The translations under genes and the position numbers were made by a program. Of a stretch of DNA of 46,660 nt, positions 33,636-43,614 are shown one piece after another. Position 1 is the stretch's first letter; every line of letters starts with the position of its first letter. Under the pieces are notes generated by a model, which did not search any database, was not told the DNA's origin, and was given only the letters and a program-made list of their open reading frames with translations. Source of the DNA: Actinomyces oris (GTDB lineage: Bacteria; Actinomycetota; Actinomycetes; Actinomycetales; Actinomycetaceae); contig NZ_MSGO01000013.1 of the NCBI RefSeq assembly GCF_001929375.1, forward strand, positions 1-46,660, written 5' to 3'.

Positions 33636-36041
33636 TCAGTCGGCCAGGCGACGGCGCACCAGGATGAATCCGCCGCCTAGGGCGATGGCGGCCACCGCCA
33701 GGACGATGCCGGTCACGCTGGCACCGGTGAGCGGAAGACGGTTACCGCCGGTAGCCGCTGCAGCCGCAGCAGCCTGGCCCTGACCGTCCTGAGCCTTACC
33801 GCCGGGCTTGGCGATGCTGGAGTTCTTCTGTCCGGCCCCCGCCTTGGAGTCAGCGGGGCCGGCGCTCTGCGTCTTCTGAGCGTCGGTGCTGGCAGCCCCG
33901 TCAGCGACGGTGGAGCCGTTGTTGTTCGGGGAGCTGGTGGCGGAGGGCTGGTTGCCGGCCTTGCTGCCGTTGTTGGCGTTGCTACCGTTGCCAGTCTTGC
34001 CGCCGTTGCCAGTCTTACCGCCGTTGTCAGCGGGGGCGTCCCCGGCACCGGGGACGGCGCCGCCGCCCCAGGCGACGTTGACCAGCGCACCGCGATCCAC
34101 GGCGACGTTGGCGCTGACACCGAGGGTCTTGGCGATGTCCTCGGGCAGGGCGTGGCCGTTACCGGAGGCGGGGCTTCCCTCCTTGAGGTGGAAGTCCGAG
34201 GTCTTGTCCATCGGGTTGGCGGACTCCTTGACGAAGAACGGGTTGTTCTCCGGGGAGCCGTGCAGGTCCAGACCGTTGGTCTCCTTACCGTTGGTCTGGA
34301 CACTCGAGCTGGCGGTGAAGTCGGCGAGCTTCTCAGCGTTGACCGACTGGTTCATACGGTCGGCGCCCCAGTTCCACAGGACCGTGGTCGACAGGGTCTG
34401 GGGGTTCTCGTGGCGGTAGTAGACGTCGTAGTCGATGCTGGTGACCATCTCATTGGCGTAGACCGCACCGGAACCGTCATCGTTGGCCGCACCGAGGACC
34501 TGGACCATGGCCGAGTAGCGCCACGGGTCATCGGGCATGGGGGTGGTCTGCTCGGAGGAGAAGATGTTGTTCATCACCTGGGTGTTGGTGGTGTCCCAGC
34601 TCAGTCCGTGCTCGGCGCTCCACTTCTGCACCTGGGTGCACACACCCTGGGCGTTGCGGGCGTTGCAGCCGTTGGAACGGGTGTCCTCCTGGATCCACAG
34701 GCTGGTGAGCGCGTGGGAGACGGTGTTGTTCCACACGCGGGTGTCGTTGGACCCGGAGACGTGGATGCCGACACCGGCTCCGGCCACGATGTTGGAGGCG
34801 ATGAGGTTGTTGGAGGAGACCTCGTTGAAGATCGCCACCGGGACGTTGACGAAGTAGTTGCCAACGATCTCGGAGTCCATCACGCCCTCGTCGAACCAGA
34901 CGCCCACGGCCCGGTTCTGGTCATAGGCCGCGGGGTCGGAGATGTCCGTGCCGGTGGCCGAGTAGTCCACGGTGTTGTTGGCGAAGCGGATGTTCTTGGC
35001 GTGGGTGATCTTGGTGTCGGCCAGGGTGCAGTAGGCGCCGCAGTCCTTCGTGATGAAGCCGGAGGTGTTGTTGTTCCTCCACAGGTTGTTCTCCACCTTG
35101 GCACCGCTGGAGTCATTGATGCCGAAGGCGTTGGAGCCGTTGTTCTCGAACAGGTTGTTCGACACGACCGCGTTGGTCGAGTCGATGACCTGCAGCGCAC
35201 CGGCCGTCGAGGAGTAGCGGAAGGTGGAGTTCTCGATGCGAGGAGCACCGTGAGCGGCCACGACCATTCCGCCACCGGAGATGGTGCCGATCTCGGGGTC
35301 CGGGTAGTCCCAGCGCTGCACCGCGGAGTACTTCTCCACCGTCAGCCCCGACAGGGTGATGTTGTCGGTGTTGAAGGACAGGGCGCGGGAGTGCTGGACC
35401 ACCTCGACCTGGTGCTGGTTGGGGTCGACGCCGATGACGTAGGAGGTGCCCCGGTGCGGCTTGACGTTGTAGCCGGCCTGGTTGTTGTTCGGGTTCTTCA
35501 GGGTGACCGGGTCGGGGTCATCGACGAAGAAGGTGGACTCGGTGACCTCGGCACGGCTGAGTACCTGGGTCAGGGGCTTGCCGTCGACGAACACCTGCTC
35601 GGGGTGGGCGGCGATCCCTTCCTTGGCGGGGTCGGCGTTGATGGTGCAGACCGTGCAGAAGCGGACCATGTCCTTGCCCGTGGACCACTTCCCGTCGCCA
35701 CCGGCGTTCCAGCTCGTGGGGACCTCGGCGCCGGTGAGGACCGGCTTGGCGCCCTCGGCCGCCTTGATGGTCACGCCCTTGTCGACGGCGAGCTCACCTT
35801 CACGGTAGGTGCCGTTGGCCAGCTCGATGGTGTCTCCGTTGCCGGCCTTCTTCAGGGCTGCTCCAAGGGTCTGGAGGGGCTTGGCAGCGGTTCCGTCTCC
35901 CGCGTCCGAGCCACCCTCGGCCGAGACATGAATGATGTTGCCGTCAGCTGCGGCGGCTTCTGGTGCATGAGTCACAGCCAGAACAGGCGCCGACAGCGAT
36001 AGAGCGAGTATCGCCATCTGGGCGACAATTCGACGCTTCAT
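33636..36041 (-). CDS. LPXTG-anchored right-handed beta-helix surface protein
   Basis: 801-residue cell-wall protein. A signal peptide (about 1-32, IVAQMAILALSLSAPVLAV) precedes IIHVSAEGGSDAGDGTAAKPLQTLGAALKKA, the usual start of pectate-lyase-like and NosD-type beta-helices. Residues about 230-520 hold many Asn-rich coils (NNLFENNGSNAFGI, NNTVDYSATG, SNNLIASNIVAGAGVGI). A spacer of Gly/Asn/Lys/Ala repeats (about 660-765) leads to the sorting signal LPLTG (769-773), a hydrophobic helix and RRR. It is probably anchored to peptidoglycan by a sortase not present in this window. It may bind, cleave or epimerise a polysaccharide. GGAG lies five nt before the ATG, and upstream DNA is AT-rich. Confidence 0.88.
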   Translation of the reverse strand: MKRRIVAQMAILALSLSAPVLAVTHAPEAAAADGNIIHVSAEGGSDAGDGTAAKPLQTLGAALKKAGNGDTIELANGTYREGELAVDKGVTIKAAEGAKPVLTGAEVPTSWNAGGDGKWSTGKDMVRFCTVCTINADPAKEGIAAHPEQVFVDGKPLTQVLSRAEVTESTFFVDDPDPVTLKNPNNNQAGYNVKPHRGTSYVIGVDPNQHQVEVVQHSRALSFNTDNITLSGLTVEKYSAVQRWDYPDPEIGTISGGGMVVAAHGAPRIENSTFRYSSTAGALQVIDSTNAVVSNNLFENNGSNAFGINDSSGAKVENNLWRNNNTSGFITKDCGAYCTLADTKITHAKNIRFANNTVDYSATGTDISDPAAYDQNRAVGVWFDEGVMDSEIVGNYFVNVPVAIFNEVSSNNLIASNIVAGAGVGIHVSGSNDTRVWNNTVSHALTSLWIQEDTRSNGCNARNAQGVCTQVQKWSAEHGLSWDTTNTQVMNNIFSSEQTTPMPDDPWRYSAMVQVLGAANDDGSGAVYANEMVTSIDYDVYYRHENPQTLSTTVLWNWGADRMNQSVNAEKLADFTASSSVQTNGKETNGLDLHGSPENNPFFVKESANPMDKTSDFHLKEGSPASGNGHALPEDIAKTLGVSANVAVDRGALVNVAWGGGAVPGAGDAPADNGGKTGNGGKTGNGSNANNGSKAGNQPSATSSPNNNGSTVADGAASTDAQKTQSAGPADSKAGAGQKNSSIAKPGGKAQDGQGQAAAAAAATGGNRLPLTGASVTGIVLAVAAIALGGGFILVRRRLAD

Positions 36042-36227
36042 GGTGTCTCCGTCTCCGTAGTGTGATCAGAACGCCGTTACCCTACCGTGATAAATTTTGT
36101 TTGGCATCCGTTATATCCGCATAGTTCTGAGAGATGCTTCTCTCACTCACGGTGCTGCCGGCCGCTCTAGCGGGGTGCTACCTGCTCCAACGTGCGCAAC
36201 TCGCGCCCCGTCTGCAAGGATCCGGCT

Positions 36228-36494
36228 ATGACACACGCAACATCTCAGCAGGGCTCCCAGTACCCGGTCGTCTCAGTGTCCGGAAGCATCAGGCTCGGGC
36301 AGTTCCTCAAGCTGGCGGGCCTGGTGGAGGACGGCGCGCAGGCGCGCATCGCCATCCAGTCCGGAGACGTCTCTGTCGACGGCGCCGTTGAGACCCGTCG
36401 CGGGCACCACCTGACTGGTGGTGAGGTCGTTGTCGTTGATCACCCCGCAGGCCAGGTGGGCGCCGTCGTCGAGCAGCTGGGGCCCGGCCAATGA
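36228..36494 (+). CDS. S4-domain RNA-binding protein (YaaA/YbcJ-like)
   Basis: 88-residue protein consisting almost wholly of an S4 fold: IRLGQFLKLAGLVEDGAQARIAI, then GDVSVDGAVETRRGHHLTGGEVVVV. This is the RNA-binding motif of ribosomal S4 and pseudouridine synthases, and the single-domain form is found in the YaaA/YbcJ group. AGGA lies seven nt before ATG 36228. It is divergent from the surface protein and convergent with the BCCT transporter. Likely a cytoplasmic RNA- or ribosome-associated protein; the specific target is unknown. Confidence 0.85.
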   Translation: MTHATSQQGSQYPVVSVSGSIRLGQFLKLAGLVEDGAQARIAIQSGDVSVDGAVETRRGHHLTGGEVVVVDHPAGQVGAVVEQLGPGQ

Positions 36495-36520
36495 GCCCGA
36501 CCCCCCGGGATCAAGAGCAG

Positions 36521-36552
36521 CCGACCGGCCTAGCCCTCCTGCCTCTGGTCGG
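36521..36552. terminator. Possible weak terminator between S4 gene and BCCT gene
   Basis: CCGACC (36521-36526) and GGTCGG (36547-36552) form a perfect 6-bp stem with a 20-nt loop in the 106-nt space between convergent genes. The stem is short and no U-run follows, so the call is weak. Confidence 0.25.
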
Positions 36553-36600
36553 ATCCTGCCGGTGAGTCATCCGCGTCGTCGACGGCGCGGACGTCGACCC

Positions 36601-38565
36601 TCAGTCCTTGGCGATCTCGTCGATAGCGTCCTCGGCACCCTCACCGTCTCCTTCGTCACCGTCGGTGATCGACGACAGGGTCGACGACAGCCTGGTGTGC
36701 AGCTCGATGGTCTCGACCTCGTGCGGTTCGTTGGCGGTCGTGACCGCGGTGGTGACTGAGTCGACCAGGACCTGGTTGGCCAACGAGTGCCGCAGCAGCA
36801 TGGGGTCGTTGTTCAGATCCTTGTAGAGCGAGACGCACAGCAGCAGCATGACGAAGACGAAGGGCAGGGCCGAGACGATCGTGATGTCCCGCAGACCGGT
36901 GAGGACCTCGCGCGGATCGTCCCCTCCGGCGAGCAGCATGGCTGAGGCCACTCCGCCGGTGGACACGCCCCAGAAGACGACTGTGAAACGGCTCGGATCG
37001 GTCGCGCCGTTCTCCGAGAGCCCTCCCATGACGATGGAGGCCGAGTCAGCACCGGTGACGAAGAAGATCGCCACCAGGACGACTGCCAGCGCCATGAGGA
37101 CGATGAGGACCACCTTGTGGACGGGCATGGCGTTGAGCAGGTCGAACAGGATGGTGTCGAAGTTCAGGTCGGGTGTGCCATCGGCCTTGAGATGGACGAG
37201 GGCATCCGCTGCATGGCCGGCGCGCTCGGCGCGTTCCTGAAGCCCGATGGCGCCACCGCCGAAGATGGCGAACCAGATGAGGGAGACGACTGAGGGGACG
37301 AGCATGACCCCGGTGACGAACTGCCGGATGGTACGACCGCGCGAGATGCGGGCGATGAACATTCCCACGAAGGGCGTCCAGGAGATCCACCAGGCCCAGT
37401 AGAAGATCGTCCAGGAGGACAGCCACTGGGCCATGTCCTGATTCCCCACGGCCGCCGTGCGCGAGGCCATGGCGGGCAGCTCGTCGACGAAGTTGCCGAT
37501 CGCCGAGGGGATGATGTTGAGGATGAACAGGGTGGGTCCACCGATGAAGACGATGATCGCCAGCAGCACAGCCAGCACCATGTTGATGTTCGACAGCCAC
37601 TGGATGCCCTTCTCGATGCCGGAGATGGCGGAGGCCACGAAGCAGGCCGTCAGGATCGCGATGATCCCGACCATCATCGCGGGTGTGGACTTGGTGACGA
37701 GATTGGTCGACACCATGCCTCCACCGATCTGCAGGGCCCCCAGCCCCAGTGAGCAGGCCGATCCGAACAGGGTGGCGACGATCGCCAGGATGTTGATGAT
37801 GCGCCCGCCGATCCCGTCGATGGCCTGGCGCCCGAACAGGGAGGTGAACATGGCCGAGAAGAGCTGGGAGCGTCCCAGGCGGTAGGTTCCGTAGGCCATT
37901 CCGAGCCCAACCAGGGCGTACATCGCCCACGGGTAGATGGTCCAGTGGAACATGGCCGTGCCCAGGGCTGTGCTGGCGGCCCGGGCCGTCTGAGGGTCGA
38001 CGGTGTCCGGCGGGGGCGACACGTAGAAGTAGAGAGGTTCACCGACACCGTAAAAAATCAGTCCGATGCCCATTCCCGTGGCGAACATCATGGAGACCCA
38101 GGAACCGGTGGAGTACTCGGGCTCCTCGGCGTCCCCGCCCAAGGGGATCTTGCCGAACCGGGAGGCCGCCACGAAGATGACGAAGACGACGAACAGGGTC
38201 GAGGACAGGACGAACAGCCAGCCGAAGTTGCTGATCGTTCCCCCCAGGGCCCACTTGGAGACCCGCCCCAACCCGTGCGGGGAGATGAAGCCCCACGCCA
38301 CGAACGCGATGGTCGCGGTCGCGGCGACACCGAAGACCACCCTGTCCATTCCCTCACCGACGTCGTGGGGCTGGCGGGAGACCGATCTCCTCAGACGGTC
38401 GAGCAGATGGCGCTGCCGCCGTTTCACGGTTGCCGGGGAGGTCTGGAAGGCCGGCGTGGCGGCCGCCGCACTCTGGAGGGCCTCCCCCGCCTGCTCCGTC
38501 TGCAAGCCGGCGTCTGACTCCTCTTGCTGCGTCATCGTTGGAGGGTTCAGGTCCTCGTCACTCAT
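36601..38565 (-). CDS. BCCT-family betaine/choline/carnitine transporter
   Basis: 654-residue secondary transporter with about 12 membrane helices, likely importing a compatible solute such as glycine betaine with Na+ or H+. Diagnostic segments are MGIGLIFYGVGEPLYFY, GIEKGIQWLSNINM and the family signature WAWWISWTPFVGMFIARISRGRTIRQFV. An N-terminal region of about 80 hydrophilic residues and an acidic C-terminal tail (DGDEGDGEGAEDAIDEI) may sense osmolarity, as terminal domains do in BetP. ATG 38565 has AGGA six nt upstream. It is apparently a single-gene unit. Confidence 0.93.
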   Translation of the reverse strand: MSDEDLNPPTMTQQEESDAGLQTEQAGEALQSAAAATPAFQTSPATVKRRQRHLLDRLRRSVSRQPHDVGEGMDRVVFGVAATATIAFVAWGFISPHGLGRVSKWALGGTISNFGWLFVLSSTLFVVFVIFVAASRFGKIPLGGDAEEPEYSTGSWVSMMFATGMGIGLIFYGVGEPLYFYVSPPPDTVDPQTARAASTALGTAMFHWTIYPWAMYALVGLGMAYGTYRLGRSQLFSAMFTSLFGRQAIDGIGGRIINILAIVATLFGSACSLGLGALQIGGGMVSTNLVTKSTPAMMVGIIAILTACFVASAISGIEKGIQWLSNINMVLAVLLAIIVFIGGPTLFILNIIPSAIGNFVDELPAMASRTAAVGNQDMAQWLSSWTIFYWAWWISWTPFVGMFIARISRGRTIRQFVTGVMLVPSVVSLIWFAIFGGGAIGLQERAERAGHAADALVHLKADGTPDLNFDTILFDLLNAMPVHKVVLIVLMALAVVLVAIFFVTGADSASIVMGGLSENGATDPSRFTVVFWGVSTGGVASAMLLAGGDDPREVLTGLRDITIVSALPFVFVMLLLCVSLYKDLNNDPMLLRHSLANQVLVDSVTTAVTTANEPHEVETIELHTRLSSTLSSITDGDEGDGEGAEDAIDEIAKD

Positions 38566-38707
38566 CAAATATCCTCATAGACAATACAGTCACCGCCTGC
38601 TTGCGGACATGACGAGAGTATCAAGATGACGACGGGGCTCCGTCTGAGAGCGAGCCGTCACGGAACTGGTGGGGTCGGGTGAATGTCACTCATCCGGAGA
38701 CGGCCTG

Positions 38708-41700
38708 CTAGTGGCGCAGGCACCCCGGGCCGAGGAGGGCCTTGATGTCGGAGTAGAAGGCGGGCGAGGCCTCCACCCGTAGCGAGGCGTCCAGCTGGGT
38801 ACGCACCTCGCGCCCCGGGCTGGTCAGTGTCAGACGGACCGTGGATCCGCCCGGGTGCTTGGTGAGCACGTCCTTGAACTGCTCCACCAGCGGCCCGGTG
38901 CACCGGTTGGTGGGCAGGGTGATGAGAACCGCCTCGTGGGCGGCGCTGGAGATGTCCGGGATCGTCATCTCCTGGGCGTACAGGGCGACCTGCCCGTCAC
39001 GCCGGTTGAGACGTCCCCGCACTGTGACCACCGTGTCCGGGGCCAGCATGGTGGAGACGGTCTGATAGGTCTGGGGGAAGAAGAGCACCTCGATGCTTCC
39101 GGCCAGGTCCTCGACCTGGGCGATGGCCCACAGGTTGCCCTGCTTGGTGGTCTTGCGGGTCAGCGAGGTGATGAGCCCGGCGATGGTGACCATGGCGCCG
39201 TCGGGCAGCTCGTCATTCTCGTGGAGCTCGGAGATCTCCTTGTCCGCGAGCTTGCCGAGCAGTCCCTCCAGTCCCATGAGGGGGTGATCGGAGACGTAGA
39301 GCCCCAGCATGTCGCGCTCGTAGGCGAGCTTGTCCTTCTTGTCCCACTCGGGCAGGTTGGGAACGTCGGAGGAGAAGACCGGGCCGTTGCCGAAGGGCGA
39401 GTCGTCGACGTCGTCGGGCCCGCCCATGAGGGAGGCGAACAGGTCGAACTGGCCGGCGGCCTCGTTGCGCTTGACACCGATGATCTCGTCGACGAAGTCC
39501 TCGTGACAGGCCTGCAGGGAACGACGGGTGTGCCCCAGGGAGTCGAAGGCTCCGGCCTTGATGAGCGAGTCGATGGTGCGCTTGTTGCACACGACCGCGG
39601 GAACCTTGTCGAGGAAGTCCTCGAAGGAGGTGAACTCGCCCTTGTCCTCCCTGGCGGCCACGATCGCGTCGACGACGTTGATGCCGACGTTGCGCACCGC
39701 GGACAGCCCGAAGCGCACGTCCTCGCCGACCGCGGAGAACTGGGCCCGCGAGGCGTTGACGTCCGGGGGCAGCACCGTGATGCCCATGTGGCGGCACTCC
39801 CCCAGGTAGACGGCCAGCTTGTCCTTGTTGTCCTTCTGACTGGTGAGCAGGGCGGCCATGTACTCGGTGGGGTAGTGCGCCTTGAGGTAGGCCGTCCAGT
39901 AGGACACGACGCCGTAGGCGGCCGAGTGGGCCTTGTTGAAGGCGTACTTGGCGAAGGGGACGACGACGTCCCACAGGGTCTTGACGCTCTCCTTGGAGAA
40001 ACCGGCCTGGACCATCCCGGCCTCGAACTCGACGAACATCTTGGCCAGGATGTCCATCTTCTTCTTACCCATGGCCTTGCGCAGCGCGTCGGCCTTGCCC
40101 ATGGAGAATCCCGCCAGGTCGGTGGCGATCTTCATGACCTGCTCCTGGTACACGATGAGACCGTGCGTGGTCCCCAGGATCGGGTCGAGGGCCTCCTTGA
40201 GCTCGGGGTGGATCGGGATGACCTCCTGCAGGCCGTTCTTGCGCAGCGCGTAGTTGGTGTGGGACTCCGCCCCCATGGGGCCGGGCCGGTAGAGGGCGCC
40301 GACGGCGGAGATGTCCTCGAAGTTGTCGGGCTTCATCAGGCGCAGCAGTGTGCGCATCCCCCCGCCGTCGAGCTGGAAGACGCCCAGGGTCTCACCGCGT
40401 GAGAGCAGCTCGTAGGTGGCGCGGTCGTCGAGCTCGACGTGGTCGATGTCCAGGGCCGGTTTGCCGTTGGCGACGATGTTCTCCAGGGCGTCGGAGATGA
40501 CCGTGAGGTTGCGCAGTCCCAGGAAGTCCATCTTGAGCAGGCCCAGGTGCTCGCAGGTGGGGTAGTCGAACTGGGTGATGACGGCGCCGTCCTGCAGGCG
40601 CTGCATCATGGGGATGATGTCGGTCAGGGTGGCCGAGGACATGATGACGGCGCAGGCGTGGACGCCCCACTGCCGGGTCATGCCCTCCAGCCCCTTGGCC
40701 AGCTCGACGATCCTCTGGGCGTCGGGGTCCTCGGCGTGCAGCTTGCGGAACTCCTCGGCCTCGCTATAGCGCTCGTCGTCGGGGTTGAAGATGCCCTTGA
40801 TGGAGATGTCCTTGCCCTGGACGGAGGGGGGCATGGCCTTGGTGAGGCGGTCGCCGACGGCGTAGGGGTAGCCCATGACGCGGCTGGAGTCCTTCAGGGA
40901 CTGCTTGGCCTTGATGACACCGTAGGTGACCACCTGGCTGATGCGGTCGGCGCCGTACTTCTCACGCACGTACTCGATGACCTCGTCGCGCCGGCGCTCG
41001 TCGAAGTCGACGTCGATATCGGGCATGGAGATGCGCTCGGGGTTGAGGAAGCGCTCGAAGATGAGTCCGTGGCGCAGCGGGTTGAGCTCGGTGATGCCCA
41101 TGGCGTAGGCGACCATGGAGCCGGCTCCCGATCCACGCCCCGGCCCGACCCGGATGCCGTGGGACTTGGCCCAGTTGATGTAGTCGGCCACGACGAGGAA
41201 GTAGCCGGGGAACCCCATCTGGGTGATGACGTTGATCTCGTACTCGGCCTGCTTGCGGCAGTCCTCGGGGATGTCGCCGTTGAACCGGCGGTCCATGCCG
41301 CGCCAGCACTCCTTGACGAACCAGGACTCGTCGGTCTCCCCCTCGGGGACGGGGAAGGCCGGCATGTATGAGGCGCCCTCGTCCACGGTGCGGAAGTGCA
41401 CGTCGCACTGCTCGGCCACGAGCAGGGTGTTGTCGCAGGCCTGAGGCATCTCAGAGAAGAGGCGGCGCATCTCGGCGCCGGGACGCAGGTAGTAGGTGTC
41501 GCCGTCGAACTTGAAGCGGTCGGGATCGGAGAGCACGGATCCGGAGTTGATGCACAGCATCGCGTCCTGGATGGTGCGGTCCTCGGGGCGCACGTAGTGG
41601 GAGTCGTTGGTGGCCAGCAGCGGGGCCCCGAGCTCCTGGGCGATGCGCAGCAGGTCCTTGGTGACGCGCCGTTCGATCTCCAGGCCGTGGTCCATGAGCT

Positions 41701-42301
41701 CGACGTAGAAGAACTCCTTGCCGAAGATGTCCTGCAGCTCCCCGGCAGCGCGCAGGGCCTCGTCCCACTGGCCCAGGCGCAGGCGGGTCTGGACCTCCGA
41801 GGAGGGGCAGCCGGTGGAGCCGATGAGGCCGCCCGAGTAGCGCGAGAGCAGCTCGCGGTCGATGCGGGGGGCCTTGCCCCACTGGCCCTCCAGGGAGGCG
41901 AAGGAGTCCATGCGCATGAGGTTGTGCAGGCCCTCGTTGTTGTGTGAGAGCAGCGTCATGTGCGTGTAGGAGCCGCGGGCCGAGACGTCGTCGCTCCTCT
42001 GGGACTCATCGCCCCAGAAGACACGGGTCTTGTCAAAGCGGGAGGTGCCCGGCGTCATGTACGCCTCGACCCCGATGATCGGCTTGATGCCGGCGGCCTT
42101 GGCGGCCGCGTAGAACTCGTAGGCGCCGAACATGTAGCCGTGGTCGGTGATCGCCAGGGCGGGCTGGCCCAGCCGCTTGGCCTCGGCCACGTAGTCCTTG
42201 ATCTTCCCGGCGCCGTCCAGCATGGAGTAGTCGGTGTGGACGTGGAGGTGGACGAAGTCGTCCCTGGGGGCTGCATCTTCCTGACTGCTCTTCTCCGCCA
42301 T
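38708..42301 (-). CDS. dnaE: DNA polymerase III subunit alpha DnaE
   Basis: Replicative DNA polymerase catalytic subunit. The 1197-residue product has the N-terminal PHP domain (FVHLHVHTDYSMLDGAGK, about residues 16-33), the polymerase core with VGPGRGSGAGSMVAYAMG and the metal-binding Asp cluster in MPDIDVDFDERRRDEV, helix-hairpin-helix elements, and a C-terminal OB-fold (GAMVTIAGLITSLTRKTTKQG). Several PHP histidines are kept, so a proofreading exonuclease activity like that of mycobacterial DnaE1 is possible. It lies downstream of a panE-like gene and the lspA-rluD-acetyltransferase block, all on one strand. Confidence 0.97.
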   Translation of the reverse strand: MAEKSSQEDAAPRDDFVHLHVHTDYSMLDGAGKIKDYVAEAKRLGQPALAITDHGYMFGAYEFYAAAKAAGIKPIIGVEAYMTPGTSRFDKTRVFWGDESQRSDDVSARGSYTHMTLLSHNNEGLHNLMRMDSFASLEGQWGKAPRIDRELLSRYSGGLIGSTGCPSSEVQTRLRLGQWDEALRAAGELQDIFGKEFFYVELMDHGLEIERRVTKDLLRIAQELGAPLLATNDSHYVRPEDRTIQDAMLCINSGSVLSDPDRFKFDGDTYYLRPGAEMRRLFSEMPQACDNTLLVAEQCDVHFRTVDEGASYMPAFPVPEGETDESWFVKECWRGMDRRFNGDIPEDCRKQAEYEINVITQMGFPGYFLVVADYINWAKSHGIRVGPGRGSGAGSMVAYAMGITELNPLRHGLIFERFLNPERISMPDIDVDFDERRRDEVIEYVREKYGADRISQVVTYGVIKAKQSLKDSSRVMGYPYAVGDRLTKAMPPSVQGKDISIKGIFNPDDERYSEAEEFRKLHAEDPDAQRIVELAKGLEGMTRQWGVHACAVIMSSATLTDIIPMMQRLQDGAVITQFDYPTCEHLGLLKMDFLGLRNLTVISDALENIVANGKPALDIDHVELDDRATYELLSRGETLGVFQLDGGGMRTLLRLMKPDNFEDISAVGALYRPGPMGAESHTNYALRKNGLQEVIPIHPELKEALDPILGTTHGLIVYQEQVMKIATDLAGFSMGKADALRKAMGKKKMDILAKMFVEFEAGMVQAGFSKESVKTLWDVVVPFAKYAFNKAHSAAYGVVSYWTAYLKAHYPTEYMAALLTSQKDNKDKLAVYLGECRHMGITVLPPDVNASRAQFSAVGEDVRFGLSAVRNVGINVVDAIVAAREDKGEFTSFEDFLDKVPAVVCNKRTIDSLIKAGAFDSLGHTRRSLQACHEDFVDEIIGVKRNEAAGQFDLFASLMGGPDDVDDSPFGNGPVFSSDVPNLPEWDKKDKLAYERDMLGLYVSDHPLMGLEGLLGKLADKEISELHENDELPDGAMVTIAGLITSLTRKTTKQGNLWAIAQVEDLAGSIEVLFFPQTYQTVSTMLAPDTVVTVRGRLNRRDGQVALYAQEMTIPDISSAAHEAVLITLPTNRCTGPLVEQFKDVLTKHPGGSTVRLTLTSPGREVRTQLDASLRVEASPAFYSDIKALLGPGCLRH

Positions 42302-42481
42302 GGCCCCATCCTAGGCCCGCCCGGCGCCCTGTCTCCTGGAGGGGCCGAGCGCGCCGTGCAGTGGGAAGCCGGCTCCTCCCCAGCCATGACGGGCCATGCC
42401 CGAGGTGGCGGGTCAGCCGGGCGAGAAATCCGCCGTCGGGCGGCGGAGCGCTTCCCGCCGCGTCCGTAAGGCGTTGTGGGC

Positions 42482-43435
42482 TCAGGCGCGCGCCCGGGCG
42501 ATTGCCTCTCGCGGAGCCAGGACGCTGTGCGCGAGGTCGAGCACGGGGGTGGGTACACCCGCCTCGTCGCCGGCGCGGCACAGGGCGCCGAGCTGGGCGT
42601 CGAGCTCGCTGGGCAGGCCTGAGGCGATGTCCCGCTGCATCGATGTGGTGGCGTCGGCCATGCGCAGGGCCGCGGCGACCGGGTCGGGGGCGTCGTCGGT
42701 GGCCAGGTCGTGCCCCAGTGCCGTGGCCACGGCGACGACCTCGCTCACGGCCCGGGTGAAGGCGTCTCTCAGGTCCGTGCGCAGGACGCCGATGGGGGCG
42801 TCGGTGGCGGCGCCGAGGGAACCCTGGACGACGACGAAGGAGACCTTGCGCCACAGCTCGGCCCAGATGGAGCCTGGGACCCAGGCTCGGATTCCGGCTG
42901 CCTCGAGGGCCTGGACGGCGGCGCGGCTGCGAGCGGTGGCGCTGCCGTCCCACTCCCCCAGGGCCAGGGAGCCGGCGCTGCCAATGGTGCGGACCTCCCC
43001 GGGTGAGGCGATGGCGGAGTAGACGCGGGCGACTCCGGGCAGGACATGCGCCTTGCCGACGGCATCGGCGAGCAGTCCGGGCGCGCTGATCCCGTTCTGG
43101 GTCGAGACGACACCGGTGTCGGGGCCGGTCAGGCGCCTGAGCGCAGGGGCCAGCGGCGGCAGCGCATCGACCTTCGTGGTGACCAGGACCAGATCCGGCC
43201 GGCCTCCCAGGGCGTCGGTGAGAGCCTGCGGGTCATCACTGGCCAGTGGAGTCTCGATGCGGGCGGTCACGGTACCGGGCTCGCCACCGGAGCAGTCGCG
43301 CAGCATCAGCCCGCCCGAGCGCAGGGCCTCCAGGGTGCGGCCGTGAACGAGGAACCCGACCTGCTGGCCGCTCGCGGCCAGGCGGGCGCCGAGCCATCCT
43401 CCGATGCCCCCGGCGCCGATGACAACAATCCTCAC
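42482..43435 (-). CDS. 2-dehydropantoate 2-reductase-like (PanE/ApbA family)
   Basis: 317-residue NADPH-dependent reductase, expected to convert ketopantoate to pantoate in coenzyme A synthesis. The Rossmann motif GAGGIGGWLGARLAASG is at residues 7-23, followed by FLVHGRTLEALRSGGL. The C-terminal ApbA helical domain shows ISAPGLLADAVGK, WAELWRKVSFVVVQGSLGA and LPSELDAQLGALCRAG, where the catalytic Lys (WRKVSF) and Glu/Ser region lie. Many paralogues of this family act on other 2-ketoacids, so the pathway assignment is tentative. The decayed IS982 element lies immediately upstream and may separate it from the promoter it once shared. Confidence 0.82.
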   Translation of the reverse strand: MRIVVIGAGGIGGWLGARLAASGQQVGFLVHGRTLEALRSGGLMLRDCSGGEPGTVTARIETPLASDDPQALTDALGGRPDLVLVTTKVDALPPLAPALRRLTGPDTGVVSTQNGISAPGLLADAVGKAHVLPGVARVYSAIASPGEVRTIGSAGSLALGEWDGSATARSRAAVQALEAAGIRAWVPGSIWAELWRKVSFVVVQGSLGAATDAPIGVLRTDLRDAFTRAVSEVVAVATALGHDLATDDAPDPVAAALRMADATTSMQRDIASGLPSELDAQLGALCRAGDEAGVPTPVLDLAHSVLAPREAIARARA

Positions 43436-43506
43436 GAGTGTCTCCTCTCAGTCCCGCTGCTGTCCGCACGAGCACGTACGCCCAGATGTCAGTGACCGGC
43501 CCTAGA

Positions 43507-43531
43507 TGATTGATTCCAGGGGGTGTGGGTC
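43507..43531 (+). repeat. Left terminal inverted repeat of IS982 remnant
   Basis: ATGATTGATTCCAGGGGGTG continuing to GGGT. It matches the complement of 44208-44233 except for one missing A in the AG run. Confidence 0.88.
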
Positions 43532-43614
43532 GGTGTGGGGGCTTGGGGTAGGGGCGAGGATCTCGCAGGATCGGTGCTGCTAGAACCGTTTCCTCGCGCT
43601 GGGAGCTTGAGAAA

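Noticed and set aside
33960-34035. Short tandem repeats in the surface-protein gene as a possible CRISPR or mobile repeat
   Set aside because: They are in-frame Gly/Asn/Lys/Thr linker repeats of the wall-spanning region, with no spacer structure.
34152-36002. Open plus-strand frame of 616 codons opposite the beta-helix gene
   Set aside because: No start signal or motif; the minus strand has a signal peptide, beta-helix coils and an LPXTG anchor.
38855-40402. Long plus-strand frame opposite dnaE
   Set aside because: Complement of conserved polymerase sequence; a composition artefact.
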